Below the pieces are notes generated by a model, which did no database searches, had not been told where the DNA came from, and was given only the letters and a program-made list of their open reading frames with translations. A stretch of 64,000 nucleotides of DNA, taken from NCBI RefSeq assembly GCF_041296385.1, contig NW_027184079.1:744001-808000 (forward strand), in the 5' to 3' direction. Positions within the stretch are counted from its first letter, which is position 1. Every line of letters begins with the position of its first letter. The position numbers and the translations under genes were made by a program. Below, one piece after another: positions 35,045 to 48,256 of the stretch. Source of the DNA: Aphelocoma coerulescens (lineage: Eukaryota; Chordata; Aves; Passeriformes; Corvidae).

Positions 35045-35839
35045 ACAGGAGTCCCTGCTCTCCCAGAGCCCTGTTGATCATCAGAAGCTGCTTGTGGCTG
35101 AGGATGCAGATGGCCACGAAAGGCCTAGAAGTAAAATCGGCAGCAAGGTCGTGTGCAAGAAAATTTTCCCAGAGAAAAGCATCCTAGGAGCAGCAAGTGT
35201 CCTGGAGGTGCCAGTTGCCAGTATATGACTCCTAGGATGCTGTGGCGCTGCCAAAGATGAAGAGGCTCAGAGAGCTGCCAGACATGATCCTCTAGCTGGA
35301 AAGGCAGATGTTTGGAGCTCCAGGGAATTCCCTGACGTCAGCAGTGGAGGAGCAGGATGAGGAAGATGTCCATGCTTGGGCTACTTGTGGCAAGAGTGTC
35401 CAAGGCTCCCAGTGCCTCTGTGAGAGCGGCAGGACTGGAGACGGAGGAAGGCCTTTGGACAGGTGCAAGGTAAGAATGATGCATGGTCCCCAGTTGTGGT
35501 GAGTACAGAAACATTTCTTCGAAGCATCTCTAGCTTTTGAAATAGTTTGACATTCCGGTTTGAATTGCGTGAGCCTGGAAAGCCAGTAGTCTAAATGTTC
35601 AGATGTCTGCTATCCAATAGTAGACATGAACTCAAGTCTCTCATAGAAACATCATGCTTTTTCCTTAAGCCAAGTGCTGGGAGGGGAATTTCTTCTGCAA
35701 AAGTACTGTGCTTCTGCTGCTTGTTCCATTTTAGAAAGTTTCCTCCCTTGGCCCTGCCTTGATTGAATAGTCCTTTCTCTTCTAACTAGAAGCTCCAGGT
35801 TTTAATCTTACAAGTTGTCTTTGTTTTCTTTGTCCACAG
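35045..35839 (+). repeat. Unit M31, short type S'
   Basis: The exon-like part ends at 35469 (425 bp). It carries CCTCTAGCTGG and CCTCTGTGAGAG, as in M21. Confidence 0.93.
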
Positions 35840-37039
35840 ACAGGAGTCCCTGCTCTCCCAGAGCCATGTCGATCATCAGAAGCTGCTTGTGGCTGCGGAT
35901 GCAGATGGCCACAAAAGGCCTAGAAGTAAAATCTGGAGCAAGGTCGTGTGCAAGATTTTCCCAGAGAAAAGCATCCTAGGAGCAGCAAGTGTACTGGAGG
36001 TGCCAGTTGCCAGTATATGACTCCTAGGATGCTGTGGCGCAGCCAAAGGTGAAGAGGCTCAGAGAGCTGCCAGACACGATCCTCGAGCAGCAAAGGCAGG
36101 TGTTTGCAGCTCCAGGGAATTCCCTGCCGTCAGCAGTGGAGGAGCAGGATGAGGAAGATCTCGACGCTTGGGCTACTTGTGGCAAGAGTGTCCAAGGCTC
36201 CCAGTGCCTCCGTGGGAGCTGCGGGACTGGAGGCGGAGGAAGGCCTTTGGGCAGGACTGGCTGCTCCCTCAGAGCCGCGGCTCTCAGCAGAACCGTCTCA
36301 TTGCTGAGGATGCACCTGTCCAGGAAGAGCATTGCAGAGGAGTAGGAGTCCAGCTCATTGCAGTAAGGGAATGGCTGAGGGATGTTTCCCAGGAGCAACT
36401 TTGCTGGAGGTGCCAGTTCCAGTCCGTGACTTGCAGGATGCTGGAGCACTGCCATAGGAGAAGGCGTTTGGCATGATGCTAGAGAAGATCCTCGAGCAGC
36501 AAATGCAAGTGTTTGCAGCTCCAGGGAATTCCTAGATGTCAGCAGTGGAAGATCAGGATGAGGAATATCTCCAGGCTTGGGCTACTTGTGGCAAGAGCCT
36601 CCATCCCTGCCCGAGCTTGGGTGAGAGTTGCCAGAGCGCAGACGGAGGAAGGCCTTTGGACAGGTGCAAGGTAAGAATGATGCATGGTCGGCAGTCGTGG
36701 TGTAAACAGAAACATTTCTTGCAATCATCCCTACTGTTAGAGTAGTTTCACTTTCCGGTTTGAATAGCGTGAGCCTGGAAAGCCAATAGTCTAAGTGTTC
36801 AGATGTCTGGTACCCAATAGTAGACATGAACTCATGTCTCTCATAGAAACATCAGGCTTTTTCCTTAAGCCAAGTGCTGGGAGGGGAATTTCTTCTGCAA
36901 AACTACTGTGCTTCTGCTGCTTGTTCCATTTTAGAAAGTTTCCTCCTTTGGCCCTGCCTTGATTGAATAGTCCTTTTTCTTCTAACTAGAAGCTCCAGGT
37001 TTTCTTCTTACAAGTTGTCTTTGTTTTCTTTGTCCACAG
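35840..37039 (+). repeat. Unit M32, type a
   Basis: The exon-like part ends at 36670 (831 bp). A private change is GATGCTGGAGCACTG in half B near 36437. Confidence 0.92.
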
Positions 37040-38242
37040 ACAGGAGTCCCTGCTCTCCCAGAGCCCTGTTGATCATCAGAACCTGCTTGTGGCTGAGGAT
37101 GCAGATGGCCACGAAAGGCCTAGAAGTAAAATCGGCAGCAAGGTCGTGTGCAAGAAGATTTTCCCAGAGAAAAGCATCCTAGGAGCAGCAAGTGTCCTGG
37201 AGGTGCCAGTTGCCAGTATATGACTCCTAGGATGCTGTGGCGCTGCCAAAGGCAAAGAGGCTCAGAGATCTGCCAGACACGATCCTCCAGCAGGAAAGGC
37301 AGATGTTTGGAGCACCAGGGAATTCCCTGCCGTCAGCAGTGGAGGAGCAGGATGAGGAAGATGTCCACGCTTGGGCTACTTGTGGCAAGAGTGTCCAAGG
37401 CTCCCAGTGCCTCCGTGGGAGCTGCAGGACTGGTGACAGAGGGCAACCATTGGGCAGGACTGGCTGCTCCCTCAGAGCCGTGGCTCTCAGCAGAACCGTC
37501 TCATTGCTGAGGATGCACCTGTCCAGGAAGAGCATTGCAGAGGAGTAGGAGTCCAGCTCATTGCAGTAAGGGAATGGCTGAGGGATGTTTCCCAGGAGCA
37601 ACTTTGCTGGAGGTGCCAGTTCCAGTCCGTGGCTCGCAGGATGCTGCAGCGCTGCCATAGGAGAAGGGGTTTTGCATGATGCTAGAGAAGATCCTCGAGC
37701 AGCAAAGGCAGGTGTTTGCAGCTCCAGGGAATACCCTGACGTCAGCAGTGGAGTAGCAGGATGAGGAAGATGTCTACGCTTGGGCTACTTGTGGCAAGAG
37801 CCTCCATCCCTGCCCTTGCCTGGGTGAGAGTTGCCGGAGCGCAGATGGAGGAAGGCTTTTGGACAGGTGGAAGGTAAGAATGATGCATGGTCGGCAGTCG
37901 TGGTGTAAACAGAAACATTTCTTGCAATCATCCTTACTGTTAGAGTAGTTTCACTTTCCGGTTTGAATAGCGTGAGCCTGGAAAGCCAATAGTCTAAATG
38001 TTCAGATGTCTGGTACCCAGTAGTAGACATGAACTCAAGTCTCTCATAGAAACATGAGGTTTTTTCCTTAAGCCAAGTGCTGGGAAGGGAATTTCTTCTG
38101 CAAAACTACTGTGCTTCTGCTGCTTGTTCCATTTTAGAAAGTTTCCTCCCTTGGCCCTGCCTTGATTGAATAGTCCTTTGTCTTCTATCTAGAAGCTCCA
38201 GGTTTTCTTCTTACAAGTTGTCTTTGTTTTCTTTGTCCACAG
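37040..38242 (+). repeat. Unit M33, type b'
   Basis: The exon-like part ends at 37873 with the GTGGAAG|GTAAG donor context, as in M23. Confidence 0.92.
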
Positions 38243-39445
38243 ACAGGAGTCCCTGTTTTCCCAGAGCCATGTCGATCATCAGAAGCTGCTTGTGGCTGCG
38301 GATGCAGATGGCCACGAAAGGCCTAGAAGTAAAAACTGGAGCAATGTCGTGTCCAAGAAGATTTTCCCAGAGAAAAGCATCCTAGGAGCAGCAAGTGTCC
38401 TGTAGCTGCCAGTTTCCAGTATATGACTCTCAGGATGCTGTGGCGCTGCCAAAGGCGAAGAGGCTCAGAGAGCTGCCAGACACGATCCTCGAGCAGGAAA
38501 GGCAGATTTTAGGAGCTCCAGGGAATTCCCTGACGTCAGCAGTGGAGGAGCAGGATGAGGAAGATGTCCACGCTTGGGCTACTTGTGGCAAGAGTGTCCA
38601 AGGCTCCCAGTGCCTCCGTGGGAGCTTCAGGAGTGGAGTCAGAGGAAGGCCTTTTGACAGGACTGGCTGCTCCCTCAGAGCCATGGCTCTCAGCAGAACC
38701 GTCTCATTGCTGAGGATGCACCTGTCCAGGAACAGCCTTGCAGAGGAGTAGGAGTCCAGCTCATTGCAGTAAGGGAATGGCTGAATGATGTTTCCCAGGA
38801 GCAACTATGCTGAAGGTGCCAGTTCCAGTCCATGGCTCGCAGGATGCTGCAGCACTGCCATAGGAGAAGGGGTTTGGCATGGTGCTAGAGAAGGTCCTCG
38901 AGCAGCAAAGGCAGGTGTTTGCAGCTCCAGGGAATACCCTGACGTCAGCAGTGGAGTAGCAGGATGAGGAAGATGTCCACGCTTGGGCTACTTGTGGCAA
39001 GGGCCTCCATCCTTGCCCTTGCCTGGGTGAGAGTTGCCGGAGCGCAGACGGAGGAAGGCCTTTGGACAGGTGCAAGGTAAGAATGATGCATGGTCGGCAG
39101 TCATGGTGCGAGCAGAAACATTTCTTGCAATCATCCCTACTGTTAGAGTAGTTTCACTTTCCGGTTTGAATAGCGTGAGCCTGGAAAGCCAATAGTCCAA
39201 ATATTCAGATGTCTGGTACCCAATAGTAGACATGAACTCAAGTCTCTCATAGAAACATCAGGCGTTTTCCTTAAGCCAAGTGCTGGGAGGGGAATTTCTT
39301 CTGCAATACTGCTGTGCTTCTGCTGCTTGTTCCATTTTAGAAAGTTTCCTCCCTTGGCTCTGCCTTGATTGAATAGTCCTTTCTCTTCTAACTAGAAGCT
39401 CCAGGTTTTCTTCTTACAAGTTGTCTTTGTTTTCTTTGTCCACAG
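38243..39445 (+). repeat. Unit M34, type c'
   Basis: The exon-like part ends at 39076. It is a copy of M24 with a private GGCAGTCATGG just after the donor (near 39103), a CpG-to-CpA change. Confidence 0.92.
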
Positions 39446-40658
39446 ACAGGAGTCCCTGCTCTCCCAGAGCCATGTCGATCATCAGAAGCTGCTTGTGGCT
39501 GCGGATGCAGATGGCCACAAAAGGCCTAGAAGTAAAATCTGCAGCAAGGTTGTGTGCAAGAAGATTTTCCCAGAGAAAAGCATCCTAGGAGCAGCAAGTG
39601 TCCTGGAGGTGCCAGTTGCCAGTATATGACTCCTAGGATGCTGTTGCGCTTCCAAAGTGTAAGAGGCTCAGAGAGCTGCCAGACACGATCCTCGAGCAGG
39701 AAAGGCAGATGTTGGGAGCTCCAGGGAATTCCCTGATGTCAGCAGTGGAGGAGCAGGATGAGGAAGATCTCGACGCTTGGGCTACTTGTGGCAAGAGTGT
39801 CCAAGGCTCCCAGTGCCTCCGTGGGAGCTGCAGGACTGGAGGACTGCAGGACGGAGGAAGGCCTTTGGGCAGGACTGGCTGCTCCCTCAGAGCCGTGGCT
39901 CTCAGCAGAACCGTCTCATTGCTGAGGATGCACCTATCCAGGAAGAGCCTTGCAAAGGTGTAGGAGTCCAGCTCATTGCAGTAAGGGAATGGCTGAAGGA
40001 TGTTTCCCAGGAGCAACTATGCTGAAGGTGCCAGTTCCAGTCCATGGCTCGCAGGATGCTGCAGCACTGCCATAGGAGAAGGCATTTGGCATGGTGCTAG
40101 AGAAGATCCTCGAGCAGCAAAGGCAAGTGTTTGCAGCTCCAGGGAATTCCTAGATGTCAGCAGTGGAAGATCAGGATGAGGAATATCTCCAGGCTTGGGC
40201 TACTTGTGGCAAGAGCCTCCATCCCTGCCCGAGCTTGGGTGAGAGTTGCCAGAGCGCAGACGGAGGAAGGCCTTTGGACAGGTGCAAGGTAAGAATGATG
40301 CATGGTCGGCAGTCGTGGTGTGAGCAGAAACATTTCTTGCAATCGCCTCTAGCTTTTAGAGTAGTTTCACTTTCCGGTTTGAATAGTGTGAGCCTGGAAA
40401 GCCAATAGTCTAAATGTTCAGATGTCTGGAACCCAATAGTAGACATGAACTCAAGTCTCTCATAGAAACATCAGGCTTTTTCCTTAAGCCAAGTGCTGGG
40501 AGGGGAATTTCTTCTGCAAAACTGCTCTGCTTCTGCTGCTTGTTCCATTTTAGAAAGTTTCCTGCTTTGGCCCTGCCTTGATTGAATAGTCCTTTCTCTT
40601 CTATCTAGAAGCTCCAGGTTTTCTTCTTACAAGTTGTCTTTGTTTTCTTTGTCCACAG
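39446..40658 (+). repeat. Unit M35, type e' with 9 nt insertion
   Basis: The exon-like part ends at 40288 (843 bp). It matches M25. Confidence 0.92.
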
Positions 40659-41453
40659 ACAGGAGTCCCTGCTCTCCCAGAGCCCTGTTGATCATCAGAA
40701 GCTGCTTGTGGCTGAGGATGCAGATGGCCACGAAAGGCCTAGAAGTAAAATCGGCAGCAATGTCGTGTGCAAGAAGATTTTCCCAGAGAAAAGCATCCTA
40801 GGAGCAGCAAGTGTCCTGGAGGTGCCAGTTGCCAGTATATGACTCCTAGGATGCTGTGGCGCTACCAGAGGTGAAGAGGCTCAGAGAGCTGCCAGACATG
40901 ATCCTCCAGCTGGAAAGGCAGATGTTTGGAGCTCCAGGGAATTCCCTGACGTCAGCAGTGGAGGAGCAGGATGAGGAAGATGTCCACGCTTGGGCTACTT
41001 GTGGCAAGAGTGTCCAAGGCTCCCAGTGCCTCCGTGAGAGCGGCAGGACTGGAGACGGAGGAAGGCCTTTGGACAGGTGCAAGGTAAGAATAATGCATGG
41101 TCCCCAGTTGTGGTGAATACAGAAACATTTCTTCGAAGCATCTCTAGCTTTTGAAATAGTTTGACATTCCGGTTTGAATTGCGTGAGCCTGGAAAGCCAG
41201 TAGTCTAAATGTTCAGATGTCTGCTATCCAATAGTAGACATGAACTCAAGTCTCTCATAGAAACATCATGCTTTTTCCTTAAGCCAAGTGCGGGGAGGGG
41301 AATTTCTTCTGCAAAACTACTGTGCTTCTGCTGCTTGTTCCATTTTAGAAAGTTTCCTCCCTTGGCCCTGCCTTGATTGAATAGTCCTTTCTCTTCTAAC
41401 TAGAAGCTCCAGGTTTTAATCTTACAAGTTGTCTTTGTTTTCTTTGTCCACAG
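40659..41453 (+). repeat. Unit M36, short type S
   Basis: The exon-like part ends at 41083 (425 bp). It shares GTAAGAATAATG with M26. Confidence 0.93.
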
Positions 41454-42656
41454 ACAGGGGTCCCTGCTCTCCCAGAGCCATGTCGATCATCAGAAGCTTC
41501 TTGTGGCTGAGAATGCAGATGGCCACGAAAGGCCTAGGAGTAAAAACTGGAGCAAGGACGTGTGCAAGAAGTTTTTCCTAGAGGAAAGCATCCTAGGAGC
41601 AGCAAGTGTCCTGGAGGTGCCAGTTGCCAGTATATGACTCCTAGGATGCTGTGGCGCTGCCAAAGGCAAAGAGGCTCAGAGATCTGCCAGACACGATCCT
41701 CCAGCAGGAAAGGCAGATGTTGGGAGCACCAGGGAATTCCCTGACGTCAGCAGTGGAGGAGCAGGATGAGGAAGATGTCCACGCTTGGGCTACTTGTGGC
41801 AAGAGTGTCCAAGGCTCCCAGTGCCTCCGTGGGAGCTGCAGGACTGGTGACAGAGGGCAACCATTGGGCAGGACTGGCTGCTTCCTCAGAGCTGTGGCTC
41901 TCAGCAGAACTGTCTCATTGCTGAGGATGCACCTGTCCAGGAAGAGCATTGCAGAGGAGTAGGAGTCCAGCTCATTGCAGTAAGGGAATGGCTGAGGGAT
42001 GTTTCCCAGGAGCAACTTTGCTGGAGGTGCCAGTTCCAGTCCGTGGCTCGCAGGATGCTGCAGCTCTGCCTTAGGAGAAGGGGTTTTGCATGGTGCTAGA
42101 GAAGATCCTCGAGCAGCAAAGGCAGGTGTTTGCAGCTCCAGGGAATACCCTGACGTCAGCAGTGGAGTAGCAGGATGAGGAAGATGTCCACGCTTGGGCT
42201 ACTTGTGGCAAGAGCCTCCATCCCTGCCCTTGCCTGGGTGAGAGTTGCCGGAGCGCAGATGGAGGAAGGCCTTTGGACAGGTGCAAGGTAAGAATGATGG
42301 ATGGTCGGCAGTCGTGGTGTAAACAGAAACATTTCTTGCAATCATCCTTACTGTTAGAGTAGTTTCACTTTCAGGTTTGAATAGCGTGAGCCTGGAAAGC
42401 CAATAGTCTAAATGTTCAGATGTCTGGTACCCAGTAGTAGACATGAACTCAAGTCTCTCATAGAAACATGAGGTTTTTTCCTTAAGCCAAGTGCTGGGAA
42501 GGGAATTTCTTCTGCAAAAGTACTGTGCTTCTGCTGCTTGTTCCATTTTAGAAAGTTTCCTCCCTTGGCCCTGCCTTGATTGAATAGTCCTTTGTCTTCT
42601 ATCTAGAAGCTCCAGGTTTTCTTCTTACAAGTTGTCTTTGTTTTCTTTGTCCACAG
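41454..42656 (+). repeat. Unit M37, type b
   Basis: The exon-like part ends at 42287. It matches M27, including GCAGCTCTGCCTTAGG. Confidence 0.92.
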
Positions 42657-43859
42657 ACAGGAGTCCCTGCTCTCCCAGAGCCATGTCGATCATCAGAAGC
42701 TGCTTGTGGCTGCGGATGCAGATGGCCACGAAAGGCCTAGAAGTAAAAACTGGAGCAATGTCGTGTCCAAGAAGATTTTCCCAGAGAAAAGCATCCTAGG
42801 AGCAGCAAGTGTCCTGTAGCTGCCAGTTTCCAGTATATGACTCTCAGGATGCTGTGGCGCTGCCAAAGGCGAAGAGGCTCAGAGAGCTGCCAGACACGAT
42901 CCTCGAGCAGGAAAGGCAGATTTTAGGAGCTCCAGGGAATTCCCTGATGTCAGCAGTGGAGGAGCAGTATGAGGAAGATCTCGACGCTTGGGCTACTTGT
43001 GGCAAGAGTGTCCAAGGCTCCCAGTGCCTCCGTGGGAGCTGCAGGAGCGGAGTCAGAGGAAGGCCTTTGGGCAGGACTCGCTGCTCCCTCAGAGCCATGG
43101 CTCTCAGCAGAACCGTCTCATTGCTGAGGATGCACCTGTCCAGGAAGAGCCTTGCAAAGGAGTAGGAGTCCAGCTCATTGCAGTAAGGGAATGGCTGAAG
43201 GATGCTTCCCAGGAGCAACTATGCTGAAGGTGCCAGTTCCAGTCCATGGCTCGCAGGATGCTGCAGCACTGCCATAGGAGAAGGCGTTTGGCATGGTGCT
43301 AGAGAAGGTCCTCGAGCAGCAAAGGCAGGTGTTTGCAGCTCCAGGGAATACCCTGACGTCAGCAGTGGAGTAGCAGGATGAGGAAGATGTCCACGCTTGG
43401 GCTACTTGTGGCAAGAGCCTCCATCATTGCCCTTGCCTGGGTGAGAGTTGCCGGAGCGCAGATGGAGGAAGGCCTTTGGACAGGTGCAAGGTAAGAATGA
43501 TGCATGGTCGGCAGTCGTGGTGTAAACAGAAACATTTCTTGCAATCATCCCTACTGTTAGAGTAGTTTCACTTTCCGGTTTGAATAGCGTGAGCCTGGAA
43601 AGCCAATAGTCTAAATGTTCAGATGTCTGGTACCCAATAGTAGACATGAACTCATGTCTCTCATAGAAACATCAGGCTTTTTCCTTAAGCCAAGTGCTGG
43701 GAGGGGAATTTCTTCTCCAAAAGTACTGTGCTTCTGCTGCTTGTTCCATTTTAGAAAGTTTCCTCCCTTGGCCCTGCCTTGATTGAATAGTCCTTTCTCT
43801 TCTAACTAGAAGCTCCAGGTTTTCTTCTTACAAGTTGTCTTTGTTTTCTTTGTCCACGG
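42657..43859 (+). repeat. Unit M38, type c
   Basis: The exon-like part ends at 43490. A private TTCTTCTCCAAAAG occurs in the intron near 43713. Confidence 0.92.
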
Positions 43860-45057
43860 ACAGGGGTCCCTGTTTTCCCAGAGCCATGTCGATCATCAGA
43901 AGCTGCTTGTGGCTGCGGATGCAGATGGCCACGAAAGGCCTAGAAGTAAAAACTGGAGCAATGTCGTGTCCAAGAAGATTTTCCCAGAGAAAAGCATCCT
44001 AGGAGCAGCAAGTGTCCTGTAGCTGCCAGTTTCCAGTATATGACTCCTAGGATGCTGTGGTGCTGCCAAAGGCGAAGAGGCTCAGAGAGCTGCCAGACAC
44101 GATCCTCGAGCAGGAAAGGCAGATTTTAGGAGCTCCAGGGAATTCCCTGACGTCAGCAGTGGAGGAGCAGGATGAGGAAGATGTCCACGCTTGGGCTACT
44201 TGTGGCAAGAGCCTCCAAGGCTCCCAGTGCCTCCGTGGGAGCTGCAGGAGTGGAGTCAGAGGAAGGCCTTTGGACAGGACTGGCTGCTCCCTCAGAGCCG
44301 TGGCTCTCAGCAGAACCGTCTCATTGCTGAGGATGCACCTGTCCAGGAACAGCCTTGCAGAGGAGTAGGAGTCCAGCTCATTGCAGTAAGGGAATGGCTG
44401 AATGATGTTTCCCAGGAGCAACTATGCTGAAGGTGCCAGTTCCAGTCCATGGCTCGCAGGATGCTGCAGCACTGCCATAGGAGAAGGCGTTTGGCATGGT
44501 GCTAGAGAAGGTCCTCGAGCAGCAAAGGCAGGTGTTTGCAGCTCCAGGGAATACCCTGACGTCAGCAGTGGAGTAGCAGGATGAGGAAGATGTGCGCGCT
44601 TGGGCTACTTGTGGCAAGAGCCTCTATCCCTGCCCTTGCCTGGGTGAGAGTTGCTGGAGCGCAGACGGAGGAAGGCCTTTGGACAGGTGCAAGGTAAGAA
44701 TGATGCATGGTTGGCAGTCGTGGTGCGAGCAGAAACATTTCTTGCAATCATCCTTACTGTTAGTTTCACTTTCCGGTTTGAATAGCGTGAGCCTGGAAAG
44801 CCAATAGTCTAAATGTTCAGATGTCTGGTACCCAGTAGTAGACATGAACTCAAGTCTCTCATAGAAACATGAGGTTTTTTCCTTAAGCCAAGTGCTGGGA
44901 GGGGAATTTCTTCTGCAAAAGTACTGTGCTTCTGCTGCTTGTTCCATTTTAGAAAGTTTCCTCCCTTGGCCCTGCCTTGATTGAATAGTCCTTTCTCTTC
45001 TAACTAGAAGCTCCAGGTTTTCTTCTTACAAGTTGTCTTTGTTTTCTTTGTCCACAG
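43860..45057 (+). repeat. Unit M39, type d (first AG acceptor mutated)
   Basis: The exon-like part ends at 44693 and the intron is 364 bp. It has GTCCTGTAGCTGCC like M8, not the GGAG state of M19 and M29, and GGCGTTTGGC in half B. Confidence 0.92.
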
Positions 45058-46261
45058 ACAGGGGTCCCTGCTCTCCCAGAGCCATGTCGATCATCAGAAG
45101 CTGCTTGTGGCTGAGGATGCAGATGGCCACGAAAGGCCTAGAAGTAAAAACTGGAGCAATGTCGTGTCCAAGAAGATTTTCCCAGAGAAAAGCATCCTAG
45201 GAGCAGCAAGTGTCCTGGAGGTGCCAGTTGCCAGTATATGACTCCTAGGATGCTGTGGCGCTGCCAAAGGCGAAGAGGATCAGAGAGCTGCCAGACACGA
45301 TCCTCGAGCAGGAAAGGCAGATGTTGGGAGCTCCAGGGAATTCCCTGATGTCAGCAGTGGCGGAGCAGGATGAGGAAGATGTCCACGCTTGGGCTACTTG
45401 TGGCAAGAGTGTCCAAGGCTCCCAGTGCCTCCGTGGGAGCTGCAGGAGTGGAGACGGAGGAAGGCCTTTGGGCAGGACTGGCTGCTCCCTCAGAGCCGTG
45501 GCTCTCAGCAGAACCGTCTCATTGCTGAGGATGCACCTGTCCAGGAAGAGCCTTGCAAAGGAGTAGGAGTCCAGCTCATTGCAGTAAGGGAATGGCTGAA
45601 GGATGTTTCCCAGGAGCAACTATGCTGAAGGTGCCAGTTCCAGTCCATGGCTCGCAGGATGCTGCAGCACTGCCATAGGAGAAGGGGTTTGGCATGGTGC
45701 TAGAGAAGATCCTCGAGCAGCAAAGGCAGGTGTTTGCAGCTCCAGGGAATTCCTAGATGTCAGCAGTGGAAGATCAGGATGAGGAATATCTCCAGGCTTG
45801 GGCTACTTGTGGCAAGAGCCTCCATCCCTGCCCGAGCTTGGGTGAGAGTTGCCAGAGCGCAGACGGAGGAAGGCCTTTGGACAGGTGCAAGGTAAGAATG
45901 ATGCATGGTCGGCAGTCGTGGTGTGAGCAGAAACATTTCTTGAAATCGCCTCTAGCTTTTAGAGTAGTTTCACTTTCCGGTTTGAATAGCGTGAGCCTGG
46001 AAAGCCAATAGTCTAAATGTTCAGATGTCTGGTACCCAATAGTAGACATGAACTCAAGTCTCTCATAGAAACATCAGGCTTTTTCCTTAAGCCAAGTGCT
46101 GGGAGGGGAATTTCTTCTGCAAAACTGCTCTGCTTCTGCTGCTTGTTCCATTTTAGAAAGTTTCCTGCTTTGGCCCTGCCTTGATTGAATAGTCCTTTGT
46201 CTTCTAACTAGAAGCTCCAGGTTTTCTTCTTACAAGTTGTCTTTGTTTTCTTTGTCCACAG
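45058..46261 (+). repeat. Unit M40, mosaic e / e'
   Basis: Half A is e type (GAGGATCAGAG). After 45891, however, the intron is e' type: 370 bp, GTGTGAGCAG and TTGAAATCGCC as in M3 and M14. Half B has GGGGTTTGGC where M9, M20 and M30 have GGCATTTGGC. Confidence 0.9.
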
Positions 46262-47056
46262 ACAGGAGTCCCTGCTCTCCCAGAGCCCTGTTGATCATCA
46301 GAACCTGCTTGTGGCTGAGGATGCAGATGGCCACGAAAGGCCTAGAAGTAAAATCGGCAGCAAGGTCGTGTGCAAGAAAATTTTCCCAGAGAAAAGCATC
46401 CTAGGAGCAGCAAGTGTCCTGGAGGTGCCAGTTGCCAGTATATGACTCCTAGGATGCTGTGGCGCTGCCAAAGATGAAGAGGCTCAGAGAGCTGCCAGAC
46501 ATGATCCTCTAGCTGGAAAGGCAGATGTTTGGAGCTCCAGGGAATTCCCTGACGTCAGCAGTGGAGGAGCAGGATGAGGAAGATGTCCATGCTTGGGCTA
46601 CTTGTGGCAAGAGTGTCCAAGGCTCCCAGTGCCTCCGTGAGAGCGGCAGGACTGGAGACGGAGGAAGGCCTTTGGACAGGTGCAAGGTAAGAATGATGCA
46701 TGGTCCCCAGTTGTGGTGAGTACAGAAACATTTCTTCGAAGCATCTCTAGCTTTTGAAATAGTTTGACATTCCGGTTTGAATTGCGTGAGCCTGGAAAGC
46801 CAGTAGTCTAAATGTTCAGATGTCTGCTATCCAATAGTAGACATGAACTCAAGTCTCTCATAGAAACATCATGCTTTTTCCTTAAGCCAAGTGCTGGGAG
46901 GGGAATTTCTTCTGCAAAAGTACTGTGCTTCTGCTGCTTGTTCCATTTTAGAAAGTTTCCTCCCTTGGCCCTGCCTTGATTGAATAGTCCTTTCTCTTCT
47001 AACTAGAAGCTCCAGGTTTTAATCTTACAAGTTGTCTTTGTTTTCTTTGTCCACAG
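46262..47056 (+). repeat. Unit M41, short type S'
   Basis: The exon-like part ends at 46686 (425 bp). It keeps CCTCTAGCTGG but has CCTCCGTGAGAG like S units, and starts with CAGAACCTGCTTG. Confidence 0.92.
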
Positions 47057-48256
47057 ACAGGAGTCCCTGCTCTCCCAGAGCCATGTCGATCATCAGAAGC
47101 TGCTTGTGGCTGCGGATGCAGATGGCCACAAAAGGCCTAGAAGTAAAATCTGGAGCAAGGTCGTGTGCAAGATTTTCCCAGAGAAAAGCATCCTAGGAGC
47201 AGCAAGTGTACTGGAGGTGCCAGTTGCCAGTATATGACTCCTAGGATGCTGTGGCGCAGCCAAAGGTGAAGAGGCTCAGAGAGCTGCCAGACACGATCCT
47301 CGAGCAGCAAAGGCAGGTGTTTGCAGCTCCAGGGAATTCCCTGCCGTCAGCAGTGGAGGAGCAGGATGAGGAAGATCTCGACGCTTGGGCTACTTGTGGC
47401 AAGAGTGTCCAAGGCTCCCAGTGCCTCCGTGGGAGCTGCGGGACTGGAGGCGGAGGAAGGCCTTTGGGCAGGACTGGCTGCTCCCTCAGAGCCGTGGCTC
47501 TCAGCAGAACCGTCTCATTGCTGAGGATGCACCTGTCCAGGAAGAGCATTGCAGAGGAGTAGGAGTCCAGCTCATTGCAGTAAGGGAATGGCTGAGGGAT
47601 GTTTCCCAGGAGCAACTTTGCTGGAGGTGCCAGTTCCAGTCCGTGACTTGCAGGATGCTGCAGCACTGCCATAGGAGAAGGCGTTTGGCATGATGCTAGA
47701 GAAGATCCTCGAGCAGCAAATGCAAGTGTTTGCAGCTCCAGGGAATTCCTAGATGTCAGCAGTGGAAGATCAGGATGAGGAATATCTCCAGGCTTGGGCT
47801 ACTTGTGGCAAGAGCCTCCATCCCTGCCCGAGCTTGGGTGAGAGTTGCCAGAGCGCAGACGGAGGAAGGCCTTTGGACAGGTGCAAGGTAAGAATGATGC
47901 ATGGTCGGCAGTCGTGGTGTAAACAGAAACATTTCTTGCAATCATCCCTACTGTTAGAGTAGTTTCACTTTCCGGTTTGAATAGCGTGAGCCTGGAAAGC
48001 CAATAGTCTAAGTGTTCAGATGTCTGGTACCCAATAGTAGACATGAACTCATGTCTCTCATAGAAACATCAGGCTTTTTCCTTAAGCCAAGTGCTGGGAG
48101 GGGAATTTCTTCTGCAAAACTACTGTGCTTCTGCTGCTTGTTCCATTTTAGAAAGTTTCCTCCTTTGGCCCTGCCTTGATTGAATAGTCCTTTTTCTTCT
48201 AACTAGAAGCTCCAGGTTTTCTTCTTACAAGTTGTCTTTGTTTTCTTTGTCCACAG
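47057..48256 (+). repeat. Unit M42, type a
   Basis: The exon-like part ends at 47887 (831 bp). It has CAGAGCCGTGGCTCTC where the other a units have CAGAGCCGCGGCTCTC. Confidence 0.92.

Larger units (their letters stand above)
29443..40658 (+). repeat. HOR block 3, 10 units, 11,216 bp
   Basis: Units M26-M35 run S-b-c-d-e-S'-a-b'-c'-e'. Compared with blocks 1 and 2 the first 'a' unit is missing: the short unit M26 is followed directly by a b unit. The 1,200 bp length difference equals one 'a' unit. Confidence 0.9.
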
